DNA from: Streptomyces sp. DH41
GTDB taxonomy: Bacteria > Actinomycetota > Actinomycetes > Streptomycetales > Streptomycetaceae
Length of the DNA stretch: 64,000 nucleotides
Direction: 5' to 3'
NCBI RefSeq assembly: GCF_029813785.1
Contig: NZ_JARVKY010000005.1
Coordinates: 248,001-312,000, forward strand
Under the pieces are notes generated by a model. The model was not told the origin of the DNA. It saw only the letters and a list, made by a program, of their open reading frames with translations, and ran no database searches. The number at the start of each line of letters is the position of its first letter. Positions within the stretch are counted from its first letter, which is position 1. The position numbers and the translations under genes were made by a program. Shown here piece by piece: positions 9,252 through 20,312 of this stretch.

Positions 9252-10088
9252 TCATTCTCCGTTGAACTCCGCGGGGTCGAATCCCAGCCGTCGGTCCTCG
9301 TTGAGCGCGCTGATCGCCGCGAGGTCCTCGGTGTCCAGGGCGAAGCCGAACACGTCGATGTTCTCCTTGATCCGGGACGGCGTCACGGACTTCGGGATCA
9401 CCACGTTGCCGATCTGGAGGTGCCAGCGCAGCACGACCTGGGCCGGGGTGCGGCCGTGCTTCTGGGCGATCGCCACGATCGCCGGGACCTCCAGCAGGCC
9501 CTTGCCCTGGCCGAGCGGGGACCAGGCCTCGGTGGCGATGCCCTGCTCCGCGTGGTACTCACGGGCGGCGTGCTGCTGGAGGTGCGGGTGCAGCTCGATC
9601 TGGTTGACCGCCGGGATGACCGACGTCTCGCCGATCAGCCGCTCCAGGTGCTCCGGGTAGAAGTTGGAGACGCCGATGGCCCGGACGCGGCCGTCGGCGT
9701 GCAGCTTCTCGAACGCCTTGTACGTGTCGACGTACCGCTCCTTGGCCGGCATGGGCCAGTGGATCAGGTACAGGTCGACGTACTCCAGGCCCAGCCTCGC
9801 CAGCGACGTGTCGAAGGCGCGGAGGGTGGAGTCGTACCCCTGGTCGCTGTTCCAGAGCTTGGTGGTGACGAAGAGGTCCTCGCGGGCGACGCCCGAGGCG
9901 GCGATCGCCTTGCCGGTGCCCTCCTCATTGCCGTAGATCGCCGCTGTGTCGATGCTGCGGTACCCGGCCTCCAGCGCGTGGGCGACGGCCTTCTCGGCCT
10001 CGTCGTCCGGAACCTGCCAGACGCCGAAGCCCAGCTGGGGCATCTCGACGCCGTTGTTCAGGATGATCGGGGGGACCTTGCTGCTCAC
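9252..10088 (-). CDS. aldo/keto reductase (2,5-diketogluconate reductase type)
   Basis: A 278-residue NADPH-dependent carbonyl reductase of the AKR superfamily, cytosolic. The catalytic tetrad is complete: D47 and Y52 (RSIDTAAIYGNE), K77 (VTTKLWN) and H110 (YLIHWP). The (beta/alpha)8 signature GVSNF and the nucleotide-binding IPKSVTPSRIKEN near the C-terminus are present. Length is normal for AKR5-type enzymes. The physiological substrate cannot be read from the sequence. It follows the acyl-CoA synthetase gene on the same strand after 83 bp that contain a palindrome, so it probably has its own promoter. Confidence 0.9.
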   Translation of the reverse strand: MSSKVPPIILNNGVEMPQLGFGVWQVPDDEAEKAVAHALEAGYRSIDTAAIYGNEEGTGKAIAASGVAREDLFVTTKLWNSDQGYDSTLRAFDTSLARLGLEYVDLYLIHWPMPAKERYVDTYKAFEKLHADGRVRAIGVSNFYPEHLERLIGETSVIPAVNQIELHPHLQQHAAREYHAEQGIATEAWSPLGQGKGLLEVPAIVAIAQKHGRTPAQVVLRWHLQIGNVVIPKSVTPSRIKENIDVFGFALDTEDLAAISALNEDRRLGFDPAEFNGE

Positions 10089-10137
10089 GAGCTCTTGATC
10101 CTTCGGTTGTGGTCAGGTGGTACTCACATGGTCAACG

Positions 10138-10152
10138 ATCACGGCCCGTGAT
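10138..10152. promoter_or_regulatory. palindrome upstream of aldo/keto reductase
   Basis: ATCACGG-C-CCGTGAT is a perfect 7-bp-arm inverted repeat, 50 bp upstream of the reductase start. It also lies just past the stop of the upstream acyl-CoA synthetase. It could be an operator or a short terminator; the small size and absence of a T-run favour an operator. Confidence 0.4.
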
Positions 10153-10171
10153 GCATTCCTGACCCGCGAAG

Positions 10172-11998
10172 TCACGCTGTGTACAGCGCCTCGACCTCGC
10201 TGCCGTAGGCCTTCTCGATGGCCTTGCGCTTCAGTTTCAGCGAGGGCGTCAGCAGCCCGTGCTCCTCGGTGAACGGCTGCGCGAGGACGCGGAACGTGCG
10301 GATCGACTCGGCCTGTGACACCAGCGTGTTGGCCGCGACGACCGCGCGCCGCACCTCGGTCTCCAGGTCGGCGTCGTGGACCAGCTCGGCCGCGGGCAGC
10401 CGGGGCTTGTTGCGCATCGTCAGCCAGTGGTCGACGGCCTCCTGGTCGAGGGTGATGAGAGCGGCGACGTAGGGCCGGTCGTTGCCTACGACGATGCACT
10501 GGTTGACCAGCGGATGGTCCCGGACGCGTTCCTCCAGCAGACCCGGTGAGAGGCTCTTGCCGCCGGAGGTCACCAGGATCTCCTTCTTGCGGCCGGTGAT
10601 GGTGAGGTAGCCGTCCTCGTCCAGCGCGCCCAGGTCGCCGGTGGCCAGCCAGCCGTCCCGCAGGGTCTCGTGGGTGGCCTTCGGGTTGTTGAGGTAGCCC
10701 TGGAAGACGTTGCCGCCGTTCAGCCAGATCTCGCCGTCGTCCGCGATGTGCACCGTGACGCCCGGGACGGGGCGGCCGACGGTGCCGTAGCGGGTGCGTT
10801 CGGGCGGGTTGGCGGTGGCCGCCGCCGTGGACTCGGTCAGGCCGTATCCCTCGTAGATCTGCACGCCCGCGCCCGCGAAGAACAGGCCGAGCCGCCGGTC
10901 CATCGCCGAGCCGCCCGACATGGCGTTGCGCAGGCGCCCGCCCATCGCCGCCCGCACCTTCGTGTAGACGAGCTTGTCGAAGAGCTGGTGCTGCACGCGC
11001 AGCCCCGCCGACGGGCCGGGGCCGACGCCCCAGGCCTTGGCCTCCACCGCCTCCGCGTACTTCACGGCCACGTCGACGGCCTTCTCGAAGGGACCGTCCT
11101 TCCCCTCCTTCTCGGCCTTGCGCCGGGCCGCGTTGAACACCTTCTCGAAGATGTACGGCACCGCCAGGATGAACGTCGGCCTGAAGGCCGCCAGGTCGGG
11201 CAGCAGGGCGGCCGCGTTCAACTGCGGCTGGTGCCCGAAGCGGACCCGGCCGCGGATCGCCGCGACCTCCACCATCCGGCCGAAGACATGGGCGAGCGGC
11301 AGGAAGAGCAGGGTCGCCGCCTCGTCGCCCTTCCTGGAGTGGAACACCGGCTCCCAGCGCTCGATGACGGTGTCCGCCTCGTACATGAAGTTGCCGTGCG
11401 AGATGACACAGCCCTTGGGGCGGCCGGTGGTGCCCGAGGTGTAGATGACGGTGGCGGGCGTGTCGGGCGTGACCGCCTTCCGGTGCCGGTGCACCACGTC
11501 GTCGTCGAGATGGGCGCCCGCCTCGTACAGCTCCTGGACGGCGCCGGAGTCGAGCTGCCACAGGCCGCGCAGACGCGGCAGCCGGTCGATGACGGTGGCG
11601 ATCGTCATCGCGTGGTCCTCGTGCTCCACGACCGCGGCCGTCACCTCGGCGTCGTACAGCATCCACACGCACTGCTCGGGCGACGAGGTCGGGTACACGG
11701 GCACCACCTGGGCGCCGATCGTCCACAGGGCGAAGTCGAAGAGGGTCCACTCGTAGCGGGTGCGGGACATGATGGCGACCCGGTCGCCGAAGCGGATGCC
11801 CTGGGCGAGCAGGCCCTTGGCGAGGGCCAGCACCTCGTCGCGGAACGCCCCGGCGGTCACGTCCCGCCACTGGCCGGCGTCGTCCTTGCGGCCGAGCGCG
11901 ATGTGCCGCGGGTCCTCCTGGGCGTGCCGGAAGACGACGTCGGCGAGACCGCCCACCGGTGGTGCCGACGTCGACGGAGGACTGGTGAACTCGCGCAA
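10172..11998 (-). CDS. long-chain fatty-acid--CoA ligase (AMP-forming, FadD15-like)
   Basis: A 608-residue adenylate-forming enzyme that activates fatty acids to acyl-CoA via acyl-AMP. The P-loop VIYTSGTTGRPKG is at about 184-196. The adenine motif GYGLTE, the GWLATGDLG hinge aspartate region and the C-terminal KKEILVTSGGK motif are all present. Overall length matches bacterial long-chain synthetases of the Mycobacterium FadD15 type, which are membrane-associated. The start is a TTG at 11998 with GGGGAG seven bases upstream; a later start would remove conserved sequence. It stands alone, with the divergent side containing only a regulatory-looking gap. Confidence 0.88.
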   Translation of the reverse strand: MREFTSPPSTSAPPVGGLADVVFRHAQEDPRHIALGRKDDAGQWRDVTAGAFRDEVLALAKGLLAQGIRFGDRVAIMSRTRYEWTLFDFALWTIGAQVVPVYPTSSPEQCVWMLYDAEVTAAVVEHEDHAMTIATVIDRLPRLRGLWQLDSGAVQELYEAGAHLDDDVVHRHRKAVTPDTPATVIYTSGTTGRPKGCVISHGNFMYEADTVIERWEPVFHSRKGDEAATLLFLPLAHVFGRMVEVAAIRGRVRFGHQPQLNAAALLPDLAAFRPTFILAVPYIFEKVFNAARRKAEKEGKDGPFEKAVDVAVKYAEAVEAKAWGVGPGPSAGLRVQHQLFDKLVYTKVRAAMGGRLRNAMSGGSAMDRRLGLFFAGAGVQIYEGYGLTESTAAATANPPERTRYGTVGRPVPGVTVHIADDGEIWLNGGNVFQGYLNNPKATHETLRDGWLATGDLGALDEDGYLTITGRKKEILVTSGGKSLSPGLLEERVRDHPLVNQCIVVGNDRPYVAALITLDQEAVDHWLTMRNKPRLPAAELVHDADLETEVRRAVVAANTLVSQAESIRTFRVLAQPFTEEHGLLTPSLKLKRKAIEKAYGSEVEALYTA

Positions 11999-12254
11999 AC
12001 CCCGCTCCCCGCTTCTCGTGACGCCCCCGCACAGCGCGGTGAAAGCTACCCCACGCCGAACGGGGGCGGGAGGGGCGCGAAAATCGAACAGCGCTTGTGT
12101 TCGCGCTGGTCAGCGAGTGGAAATGCGCTCACATGGGGAAGGGTCGGACACTTTCCTGACCGTTGAGTAAGTTTCCGTGCGGTAATCTCCACCGAATCTG
12201 TACGACCTGCTTACCGCCGGTACGCCCGGCTGTCCGAGGTGTCGGTACGCCCGG

Positions 12255-13136
12255 CTACCCGAGGCCGGTCCGCGGCGGCCGGTGCAACCGGTCGCCGCTC
12301 GCCAGGATCGCCGACGCCAAGGCGTCCGCCGCGCCCTGCGCCGAGGGGTGACGCCGCCCGTGGACCAGTACGAAGTCGACCCGGCCCAGCTCGGGCAGTC
12401 CGGCCCGCTCCGGCACCCTTACCAGCCCGGGCGGGATGAGCCCGCGCGAGTGCGCCATCACGCCGAGGCCCGCCCGGGCCGCCGCGATCAGGCCGTTGAG
12501 GCTGCCGCTGGTGCACGCGACGCGCCACTCGCGGCCCTGCCGCTGGAGGGCGTCCAGCGCGAGCGCGCGGGTGATGCCCGGTGGTGGATACACGATGAGC
12601 GGCACCGGACGGTCCGGGTCGAGACGCAGCCGCTCCGCGCCGATCCACACCAGCCGGTCCCGCCAGACCGGCTCGCCCTGGGGGTCCTGCGGCCGTCGCT
12701 TGGCCAGCACCAGGTCGAGCTTCCCGGCGGCCAGCTGCTCGTGCAGCGTGCCCGACAGCTCCACCGTGAGCTCCAGGTCGACCTCGGGGTGGTCGTGCCG
12801 GAAGCCCTCCAGGATCTCCGGCAGCCGGGTCAGCACGAAGTCCTCGGACGCCCCGAAGCGCAGCCGGCCGCCCAGCCGGGTGCCGGTGAAGAAGGCCGTC
12901 GCCTGCTCGTGCACCTCCAGGATCCGGCGCGCGAACCCGAGCATCGCCTCCCCGTCCTCCGTCAGCTCCACGGAGTGCGTGTCACGGTCGAACAGCTGCC
13001 GGCCGGTGGCGTCCTCCAGCCGCCGCACGTGCTGGCTCACGGTCGACTGGCGCAGCCCGAGCCGCCGGGCGGCCTGCGTGAAACTCAGGGTCTGGGCGAC
13101 CGACAGGAAGGTGCGCAGGTGGGACGGGTCGTACAT
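12255..13136 (-). CDS. LysR-family transcriptional regulator
   Basis: A 293-residue LTTR. The N-terminal winged helix-turn-helix (residues about 4-62, LRTFLSVAQTLSFTQAARRL then STVSQHVRRLE) is canonical. The C-terminal periplasmic-binding-like effector domain runs from about 90. The gene is divergent from the BASS-family transporter gene at 13373, and LysR regulators usually control the divergent neighbour. The 236-bp intergenic region would hold the operator; I see degenerate GTGACC-type repeats there but no clear T-N11-A box. The ligand is unknown. The C-terminal tail is Arg/Pro-rich. Confidence 0.9.
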   Translation of the reverse strand: MYDPSHLRTFLSVAQTLSFTQAARRLGLRQSTVSQHVRRLEDATGRQLFDRDTHSVELTEDGEAMLGFARRILEVHEQATAFFTGTRLGGRLRFGASEDFVLTRLPEILEGFRHDHPEVDLELTVELSGTLHEQLAAGKLDLVLAKRRPQDPQGEPVWRDRLVWIGAERLRLDPDRPVPLIVYPPPGITRALALDALQRQGREWRVACTSGSLNGLIAAARAGLGVMAHSRGLIPPGLVRVPERAGLPELGRVDFVLVHGRRHPSAQGAADALASAILASGDRLHRPPRTGLG

Positions 13137-13257
13137 CCTCCCAGGCTATCGCGCGACGTGATGACAGTCAGAGCGGTATACCGGATTCCCGATCGCTGAG
13201 TGAGGGAGCAGGATGGAGCGGGGACCCGTGAACCGGACCCGTCGCCAGGATCGCCAG

Positions 13258-13315
13258 GGCCCGTGACCCCCGGGCCCGTGACCCCGGCCCGTGACTCCGG
13301 ACCCCTGACCCCGGG
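13258..13315 (+). repeat. degenerate ~14-bp tandem repeat in LysR/BASS intergenic region
   Basis: About four imperfect copies of GGCCCGTGACCCCC (spacing 13-15 bp) lie 58-115 bp upstream of the transporter start. A slippage-generated array is likely. Its position allows it to change promoter spacing. Confidence 0.55.
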
Positions 13316-13372
13316 TCCGTTTCCCCCGCCCGTGTCCCCGCCGGACGACAGTGAACGAGCAAGTGGAGCACC

Positions 13373-14485
13373 GTGAAACGCCTGCGATGGCCGCGTTGGA
13401 TGCCGATCGACCCGTACATCCTGCTGCTGCTCGGGACGGTGGGCCTCGCGGCGCTGCTGCCGGCCCGCGGCACGGGCGCGGATGTCGCCTCCGGCGCCTC
13501 CACCGCCGCGATCGCGTTCCTCTTCTTCCTCTACGGCGCCCGGCTGTCCACCCGTGAGGCGATGGACGGGGTGCGGCACTGGCGGCTGCACGTCACCGTG
13601 CTGGCCTGCACCTTCGTCGTCTTCCCGCTGCTGGGGCTCGCGTCCCGCGGACTCGTCCCGGTCTTCCTGACCGACCCCCTCTACCAGGGTCTGCTCTTCC
13701 TCACCCTGGTCCCGTCGACCATCCAGTCGTCCATCGCCTTCACCTCCATCGCCCGCGGCAACGTGCCCGCCGCGATCTGCGCCGGGTCCTTCTCCTCGCT
13801 GGTGGGCATCGTCCTCACGCCGCTGCTCGCGGCCGCCCTGCTCGGCAGCGGCGGGGGCGGGTTCTCGGCCGACTCGGTGGTCTCGATCGTGCTGCAACTG
13901 CTGGTGCCGTTCGTCGCCGGGCAGCTGCTGCGCCGCTGGGTCGGGGGCTTCGTCGCCCGGCACAAAAGGGTCCTCGGGCTCGTCGACCGGGGCTCGATCC
14001 TCCTCGTCGTCTACACCGCGTTCAGCGAGGGCATGGTGCAGGGCGTCTGGGGCCAGGTCAGCCCGGCCCGGCTGGCCGGACTGCTGGCCGTCGAGGCCGT
14101 ACTGCTCGCCGTGATGCTGCTGTTGACCTGGTACGGGGCGAAGGCACTGCGCTTCGGCCGGAAGGACCGGATCGCGATCCAGTTCGCCGGGTCGAAGAAG
14201 TCCCTCGCCGCCGGACTGCCGATGGCGAGCGTCCTTTTCGGCGCCCAGGCGTCGCTGGCCGTGCTGCCGTTGATGCTCTTCCACCAGATGCAGCTGATGG
14301 TGTGCGCGGTCATCGCCAAGCGCCGGTCGCACGACCCGGAGGCGGCCTCCTCCGAAAGGCCCGAAAGGCCCGAAAAGCCCGAAGGGTCCGACGGGTTGGA
14401 AGGATCCGACGGGTCCGGAGGGTCCGACGGGGCCGAGGCGTCCGCCGCCCCGCCGCGCACCACGGCAGGCACCGGGAGCCGCTGA
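13373..14485 (+). CDS. bile acid:sodium symporter (BASS/SBF) family transporter
   Basis: A 370-residue inner-membrane protein with about ten hydrophobic segments. It carries BASS signatures such as FLFFLYGARLS and LVPSTIQSSIAFTSIARGN. In this family these surround the sodium sites and the crossover helices. Bacterial members of the DUF4137-like (YfeH/PanS-like) branch move organic anions rather than bile acids, so the substrate is open. The GTG at 13373 has GGAG only four bases away, a tight spacing. The C-terminal ~45 residues are a soluble, charged tail made of ERPEKPEGSDG-type repeats with no family counterpart, coded by short DNA repeats. It is divergent from a LysR regulator, its likely controller. 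Confidence 0.85.
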   Translation: MKRLRWPRWMPIDPYILLLLGTVGLAALLPARGTGADVASGASTAAIAFLFFLYGARLSTREAMDGVRHWRLHVTVLACTFVVFPLLGLASRGLVPVFLTDPLYQGLLFLTLVPSTIQSSIAFTSIARGNVPAAICAGSFSSLVGIVLTPLLAAALLGSGGGGFSADSVVSIVLQLLVPFVAGQLLRRWVGGFVARHKRVLGLVDRGSILLVVYTAFSEGMVQGVWGQVSPARLAGLLAVEAVLLAVMLLLTWYGAKALRFGRKDRIAIQFAGSKKSLAAGLPMASVLFGAQASLAVLPLMLFHQMQLMVCAVIAKRRSHDPEAASSERPERPEKPEGSDGLEGSDGSGGSDGAEASAAPPRTTAGTGSR

Positions 14486-14504
14486 ACCGGCGGGGCGCGC
14501 GCCC

Positions 14505-16379
14505 TCAGCCGGCCGCGTCCACCCGGTCCATGGGCAGGTGCAGGACGGTGTTCCCGGCGGCCGAGGGCGGCGCCCCGGCGCCGATCTCCTCGTCGGTCAG
14601 CGCCCGGTCCCACACGTGCACCTCGTCGATCGCGCCGGTGAAGCGGGCCCGGCCGTCCACGCGCTCGCCGATGTGCACACCGAACGGCGAGTTCCGGCTG
14701 ACCGAGCCCGGCACGTCCGCCGCGCCGGCCGTCGTACCGTCGACGAACAGCGTGAGCCGGCCCCCGCCGCGCCGCAGCGCCAGCTGGTGCCAGCGGCCGT
14801 CGTTGTGGGCGCGGTCGGTGCGCACCCACGCCGAGCGCGGGGCCGCCCCGCCGTCGCGCGCGGTGATCAGCCCCTGGATCCGGCCGTTGCCGGGCTCGGC
14901 GCGCAGCCACACCTGGGGCTGTGTGGTGCCGACCCCGCCCATCCACAGCAGCGGCTGCTCCCCGTCGTCCGCCGCGTACCGGAACCACAGCGACACCGTG
15001 AAGTCCCCGGCCCCGAGCGGCAGCCGCTCGTCGTACGGCAGCCGTACGGCGTCGTCGGCGCCGTCGAGGGCGAGCGCGCCGCCCACCACGCCGTCCGTCG
15101 TCCCGGCGCCGCCGAGCACGGTCGCGGGCGCGGCGCCGGTGGCGAGGTCGGGGGTGGTGGGATCGGCGGCCCGGCGCGGCCGGAGCCAGTCCTCGGTGAA
15201 ACGGGCGAAGCGGATCTCGTCGCGGGCGTCGGCCGTGCCGCCCTCGTACAGCAGGCCCACCGTCTCTTCGTCGACGGCGACCATGTCGGAGTAGCCGGAC
15301 CAGTCCCGGGTGACGACCGTGCCGCGGTCCACGCTGTCCCAGGTCGCGCCGCCGTCGTAGGAGGAACGGATCGTCATCGTCCGGCGGCGGTCGGGGTCGG
15401 CGGGCGCGGACAGCAGCATCCGGTCGCCGAGGCGGAGCAGGGCCCCCTGCACCTGCGGGGTGTACAGGTCCGGGAGGGCACTGAAGGGGCCGGTGAAGCT
15501 GTCCCCGCCGTCGCGGCTGACGGCCTGGGCGCGGTGGCCGAGGTCGGTGCCGTGCTCCTCCCGGCCGCTGACCAGGAGGGTGCCGTCGGCGCGCTCGGCG
15601 AGGGTGAGCTCGGACGGCTTCTGCCGGAAGGTGCCGTCGGCGGCGACGGGCCAGGTGTCGGTGGCACCGGCCTTCCAGTGTTCGCCGCCGTCGTCGCTGA
15701 CCACGAGTGCCGCGTGGTTGGCGGTGACCCGGCCGCCGTCCCAGGTCTCGGCGTTGACGCCGACCACGAGCCGTCCGGGGTGGGCGCCGCCGGTGAGCTG
15801 GACGCCGTGCACGGGGCCGGTGGCGTACCAGGAGTTCCAGTCGGGCGGCAGGATCCCGGCGCTCAGATCGCGGGGAGCGGACCAGGTGCGGCCGTCGTCG
15901 TCGCTGTACTGGAGGTGGGGCGTGCGGGCGCAGGGCACCGCGCAGCCGGCGGCGTCCGTACGGCCGGCGTTGTACGTCTCGACCAGCAGGACGCGGCCGG
16001 TGGCGCGGTCCACGACCGGGGCCGGGTTGCCGTGGGTGTCGCCGCCGCCGTCGTTGACGACCCGGAGCGGGCCCCAGGTGCGCCCGCCGTCGGTGGAGCG
16101 CTTGACGACGATGTCGATGTCGCCCGCGTCACCGCAGTTCAGTACGCGGCCCTCGGCGAAGGCCAGCAGGGTGTCGCCCGTCGTCCGGACGATCGCCGGA
16201 ATACGGAAGCAGGCGTAACCGCCGGGGTCCCGGTCCGCCCTGAAGAGGACCTGCTGCTCGAACTCCGGCGCCCTGGTCGTGGCTTCGGCGGGGGCGGGGA
16301 GCGAGGAGGCGGCCAGGGCGAACAGGGAGGCGAGGGCGAACAGGGGGGAGCGCGGACGCGTACGGGGAGGTGACGGCAT
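14505..16379 (-). CDS. secreted exo-alpha-sialidase, GH33, with LamG-like domain
   Basis: A 624-residue secreted neuraminidase. The signal peptide is residues 1-33. FRIP at 58-61 supplies the first arginine of the triad that binds the sialic acid carboxylate. Five Asp boxes of the S-x-D-x-G-x-T-W kind are visible (STDGGRTW at 95, SDDDGRTW, SDDGGEHW, SRDGGDSF, SYDGGATW), marking a six-bladed propeller. A C-terminal concanavalin/LamG-like module starts near 425 (LALDGADDAVRLPY) and may bind glycans. The ATG at 16379 is preceded by GAAGGG. It overlaps nothing and converges with the transporter gene, from which it is 19 bp away, so both may share termination signals. Confidence 0.9.
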   Translation of the reverse strand: MPSPPRTRPRSPLFALASLFALAASSLPAPAEATTRAPEFEQQVLFRADRDPGGYACFRIPAIVRTTGDTLLAFAEGRVLNCGDAGDIDIVVKRSTDGGRTWGPLRVVNDGGGDTHGNPAPVVDRATGRVLLVETYNAGRTDAAGCAVPCARTPHLQYSDDDGRTWSAPRDLSAGILPPDWNSWYATGPVHGVQLTGGAHPGRLVVGVNAETWDGGRVTANHAALVVSDDGGEHWKAGATDTWPVAADGTFRQKPSELTLAERADGTLLVSGREEHGTDLGHRAQAVSRDGGDSFTGPFSALPDLYTPQVQGALLRLGDRMLLSAPADPDRRRTMTIRSSYDGGATWDSVDRGTVVTRDWSGYSDMVAVDEETVGLLYEGGTADARDEIRFARFTEDWLRPRRAADPTTPDLATGAAPATVLGGAGTTDGVVGGALALDGADDAVRLPYDERLPLGAGDFTVSLWFRYAADDGEQPLLWMGGVGTTQPQVWLRAEPGNGRIQGLITARDGGAAPRSAWVRTDRAHNDGRWHQLALRRGGGRLTLFVDGTTAGAADVPGSVSRNSPFGVHIGERVDGRARFTGAIDEVHVWDRALTDEEIGAGAPPSAAGNTVLHLPMDRVDAAG

Positions 16380-16506
16380 GGAACGGTCTGCCCTTCGGGC
16401 GGCTGGTGGGGAGGGAGCCGGTCGTCAGGACATCAGTACATCTCATGCCCGATACGCGCCTTGTGTCCACGCGCGTGTCGTCCGACGGAACCACGCAAGA
16501 CACCTG

Positions 16507-16536
16507 GAAGGCGCGTGAAGGCGCGTGAAGGCGCGC
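16507..16536 (+). repeat. three 10-bp direct repeats
   Basis: GAAGGCGCGT occurs three times head to tail (last copy ends C), in the gap between sialidase and fdhD. It sits about 130 bp upstream of the sialidase start. It looks like a slippage product. Confidence 0.7.
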
Positions 16537-16587
16537 GGAAGACACGCGGGAACCCCGGCTAGAGACGGGGCCCCCGCGGCGCAGGGG

Positions 16588-16629
16588 GCGCTCCCCGCCG
16601 GCCGGGGCCCCGCCGCCGTGCCGCGGGGA
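16588..16629 (-). terminator. hairpin downstream of fdhD
   Basis: GCTCCCCGC at the left pairs with GCGGGGAGC at the right, with a G/C-rich nested stem (CGGGGCCCCG) between. It lies directly after the fdhD stop and probably ends the formate dehydrogenase operon. Confidence 0.6.
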
Positions 16630-16635
16630 GCCGGG

Positions 16636-17484
16636 TCAGCCCTGGACGGCCGCGGCCCGCAGGGTGACGCGGTCCTCGCCCGCGTACACGTTCATGGAGC
16701 TGCCGCGCAGGAAGCCCACCAGTGTCAGCCCCGTCTCGCCGGCCAGGTCGACCGCGAGCGAGGACGGCGCCGACACCGCGGCCAGCACCGGGATGCCCGC
16801 CATCACGGCCTTCTGCGCCAGCTCGAAGGAGGCCCGCCCCGACACCAGCAGAACCGACCGGGACAGCGGCAGGTCGCCGTTGCGCAGCGCGCGGCCGACC
16901 AGCTTGTCGACCGCGTTGTGCCGGCCCACGTCCTCCCGTACGTCCACCAGCTCGCCGTCCTCGGTGAACAGGGCCGCCGCGTGCAGCCCGCCGGTCCGGT
17001 CGAAGACCCGCTGGGCGGCGCGCAGCCGGTCGGGCAGGTCCGCCAGCAGCTCCGGGGTGACGCGGACCGGGGGAGTGTCGGCGATGGGCCAGCGGGCCGT
17101 CGTGCGCACCGCGTCCAGACTGGCCTTGCCGCACAGCCCGCAGGACGAGGTCGTGTAGACGTTCCGCTCCAGCGTGATGTCGGGGATCGGCACGTCCGGG
17201 GCCGTCCGCACGTCGACGACGTTGTAGGTGTTGGAGCCGTCGGCCGTGGCTCCCGCGCAGTAGACGATGTTCCGCAGGTCCTCCTGCTCCGCGAGGACCC
17301 CCTCGCTGACCAGGAACCCGGCCGCGAGCGCGAAGTCGTCGCCCGGAGTGCGCATCGTGATCGCCAGGGGTCTGCCGTTCAGCCGGATCTCCAGCGGTTC
17401 CTCGGCGACGAGGGTGTCCGGGCGGGCGGAGACCGCCCCGTCCCGGATGCGGATCACCTTGCGTCGTTCCGTGACTCGTCCCAT
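16636..17484 (-). CDS. fdhD: formate dehydrogenase accessory sulfurtransferase FdhD
   Basis: A 282-residue cytosolic protein that passes sulfur from a cysteine desulfurase to the molybdenum cofactor, a step needed for active formate dehydrogenase. The two key cysteines are in the SCGLCGK loop (C115 and C118). The conserved [11 protein letters not shown] and the C-terminal TLVGFLRG segments are present. The gene lies 21 bp downstream of the Fe-S subunit gene and reads in the same direction, so it is the last gene of a five-gene unit beginning with the panE-like gene. Its presence confirms that the operon's molybdoenzyme is formate-dehydrogenase-like rather than a nitrate reductase. Confidence 0.94.
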   Translation of the reverse strand: MGRVTERRKVIRIRDGAVSARPDTLVAEEPLEIRLNGRPLAITMRTPGDDFALAAGFLVSEGVLAEQEDLRNIVYCAGATADGSNTYNVVDVRTAPDVPIPDITLERNVYTTSSCGLCGKASLDAVRTTARWPIADTPPVRVTPELLADLPDRLRAAQRVFDRTGGLHAAALFTEDGELVDVREDVGRHNAVDKLVGRALRNGDLPLSRSVLLVSGRASFELAQKAVMAGIPVLAAVSAPSSLAVDLAGETGLTLVGFLRGSSMNVYAGEDRVTLRAAAVQG

Positions 17485-17505
17485 GGTCCGTGCCCCTTGT
17501 GCCGG

Positions 17506-18362
17506 TCAGTCCCGGTTCTGTACGTGTTGGTAGCCGAAGCGGCCCTTGATGCAGAGGTTGCCGTGGGTCACCGGGTTGTCGTGCGGTGAGGTGACCTTCA
17601 CGATCTCATTGTCCTGTACGTGGAGGGTGACGTTGCAGCCCACTCCGCAGTACGCGCACACCGTGGTCGTCTCGCTCTGCCGCTCCTCGTCCCAGGTGCC
17701 GGCCGCGCGCATGTCGAACTCCGACTTGAACGACAGGGCACCCGTGGGGCAGACCTCGATGCAGTTGCCGCAGTAGACGCACGCCGAGTCGGTCAGCGGG
17801 GCGTCGTGCTCGACCGAGATCCGGGCGTCGAAGCCGCGGCCGGAGACGGAGATCGCGAACGTGTTCTGCCACTGGTCGCCGCAGGCGTCCACGCACTTGT
17901 AGCACAGGACGCACTTGCCGTAGTCGCGTACGTACAGGTCGTTGTCGACCCTCGGCTCCTCCTCGACGCGGGCCGCGTCCGGGCCGAAGCGGTCCGGCTT
18001 CGCCTCGTACTCCTTGATCCACCGCGCGACCGACGGGGTCGTGGAGAGGTCGACCGAGGACGCGAGCAGTTCGAGGACGACCTTGCGGCTGTGCCGGGCG
18101 CGTTCGGTGTCCGTCCGTACCTCCATGCCCGGCTCCGCCCGGCGGGAGCAGGCGGGCGCGAGGGTCCGGGAGCCCTCGACCTCCACCACGCAGATCCGGC
18201 AGGCGTTCTTCGGGGTCAGCGTGTCGCCCTCGCACAGGGTCGGAAGGTCCTTCCCGGCGGCCCGGCAGGCGTCCAGGATCGTCGACCCCTCGGGGACGCG
18301 GGTGTCCTGACCGTCGAGGGTGAACTCCACCAGCCGGCGCGGCACTCCGAGCGGTATCGCGG

Positions 18363-18366
<4 letters not shown>
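17506..18366 (-). CDS. detached N-terminal Fe-S portion of NAD-linked formate dehydrogenase alpha subunit
   Basis: A 286-residue protein that equals the front part of an FdhA/NuoG-like alpha subunit. There is a plant-type [2Fe-2S] domain with C45, C56, C59 and C73. Two [4Fe-4S] sites follow (C152/155/158/162 and C196/199/202/206). The molybdopterin Fe4S4 domain comes last, with C237, C240, C244 and C272 (CAYCGVGCN to LCIKGRFG). It stops exactly where the catalytic domain would begin. The usual His/Cys3 cluster motif between the 2Fe-2S domain and the ferredoxin part is missing (residues 92-150 contain no Cys). The start ATG overlaps the NuoEF stop as ATGA. Together with the core gene it should rebuild one alpha subunit. 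Confidence 0.88.

Positions 18367-20292
<1,926 letters not shown>

Positions 20293-20312
<20 letters not shown>

Noticed and set aside
12085..12103. CGAACA-N7-TGTTCG inverted repeat resembling a LexA (SOS) box
   Set aside because: Actinobacterial LexA sites need GAAC-N4-GTTC; here the GAAC/GTTC spacing is nine bases. No DNA-repair gene is adjacent.
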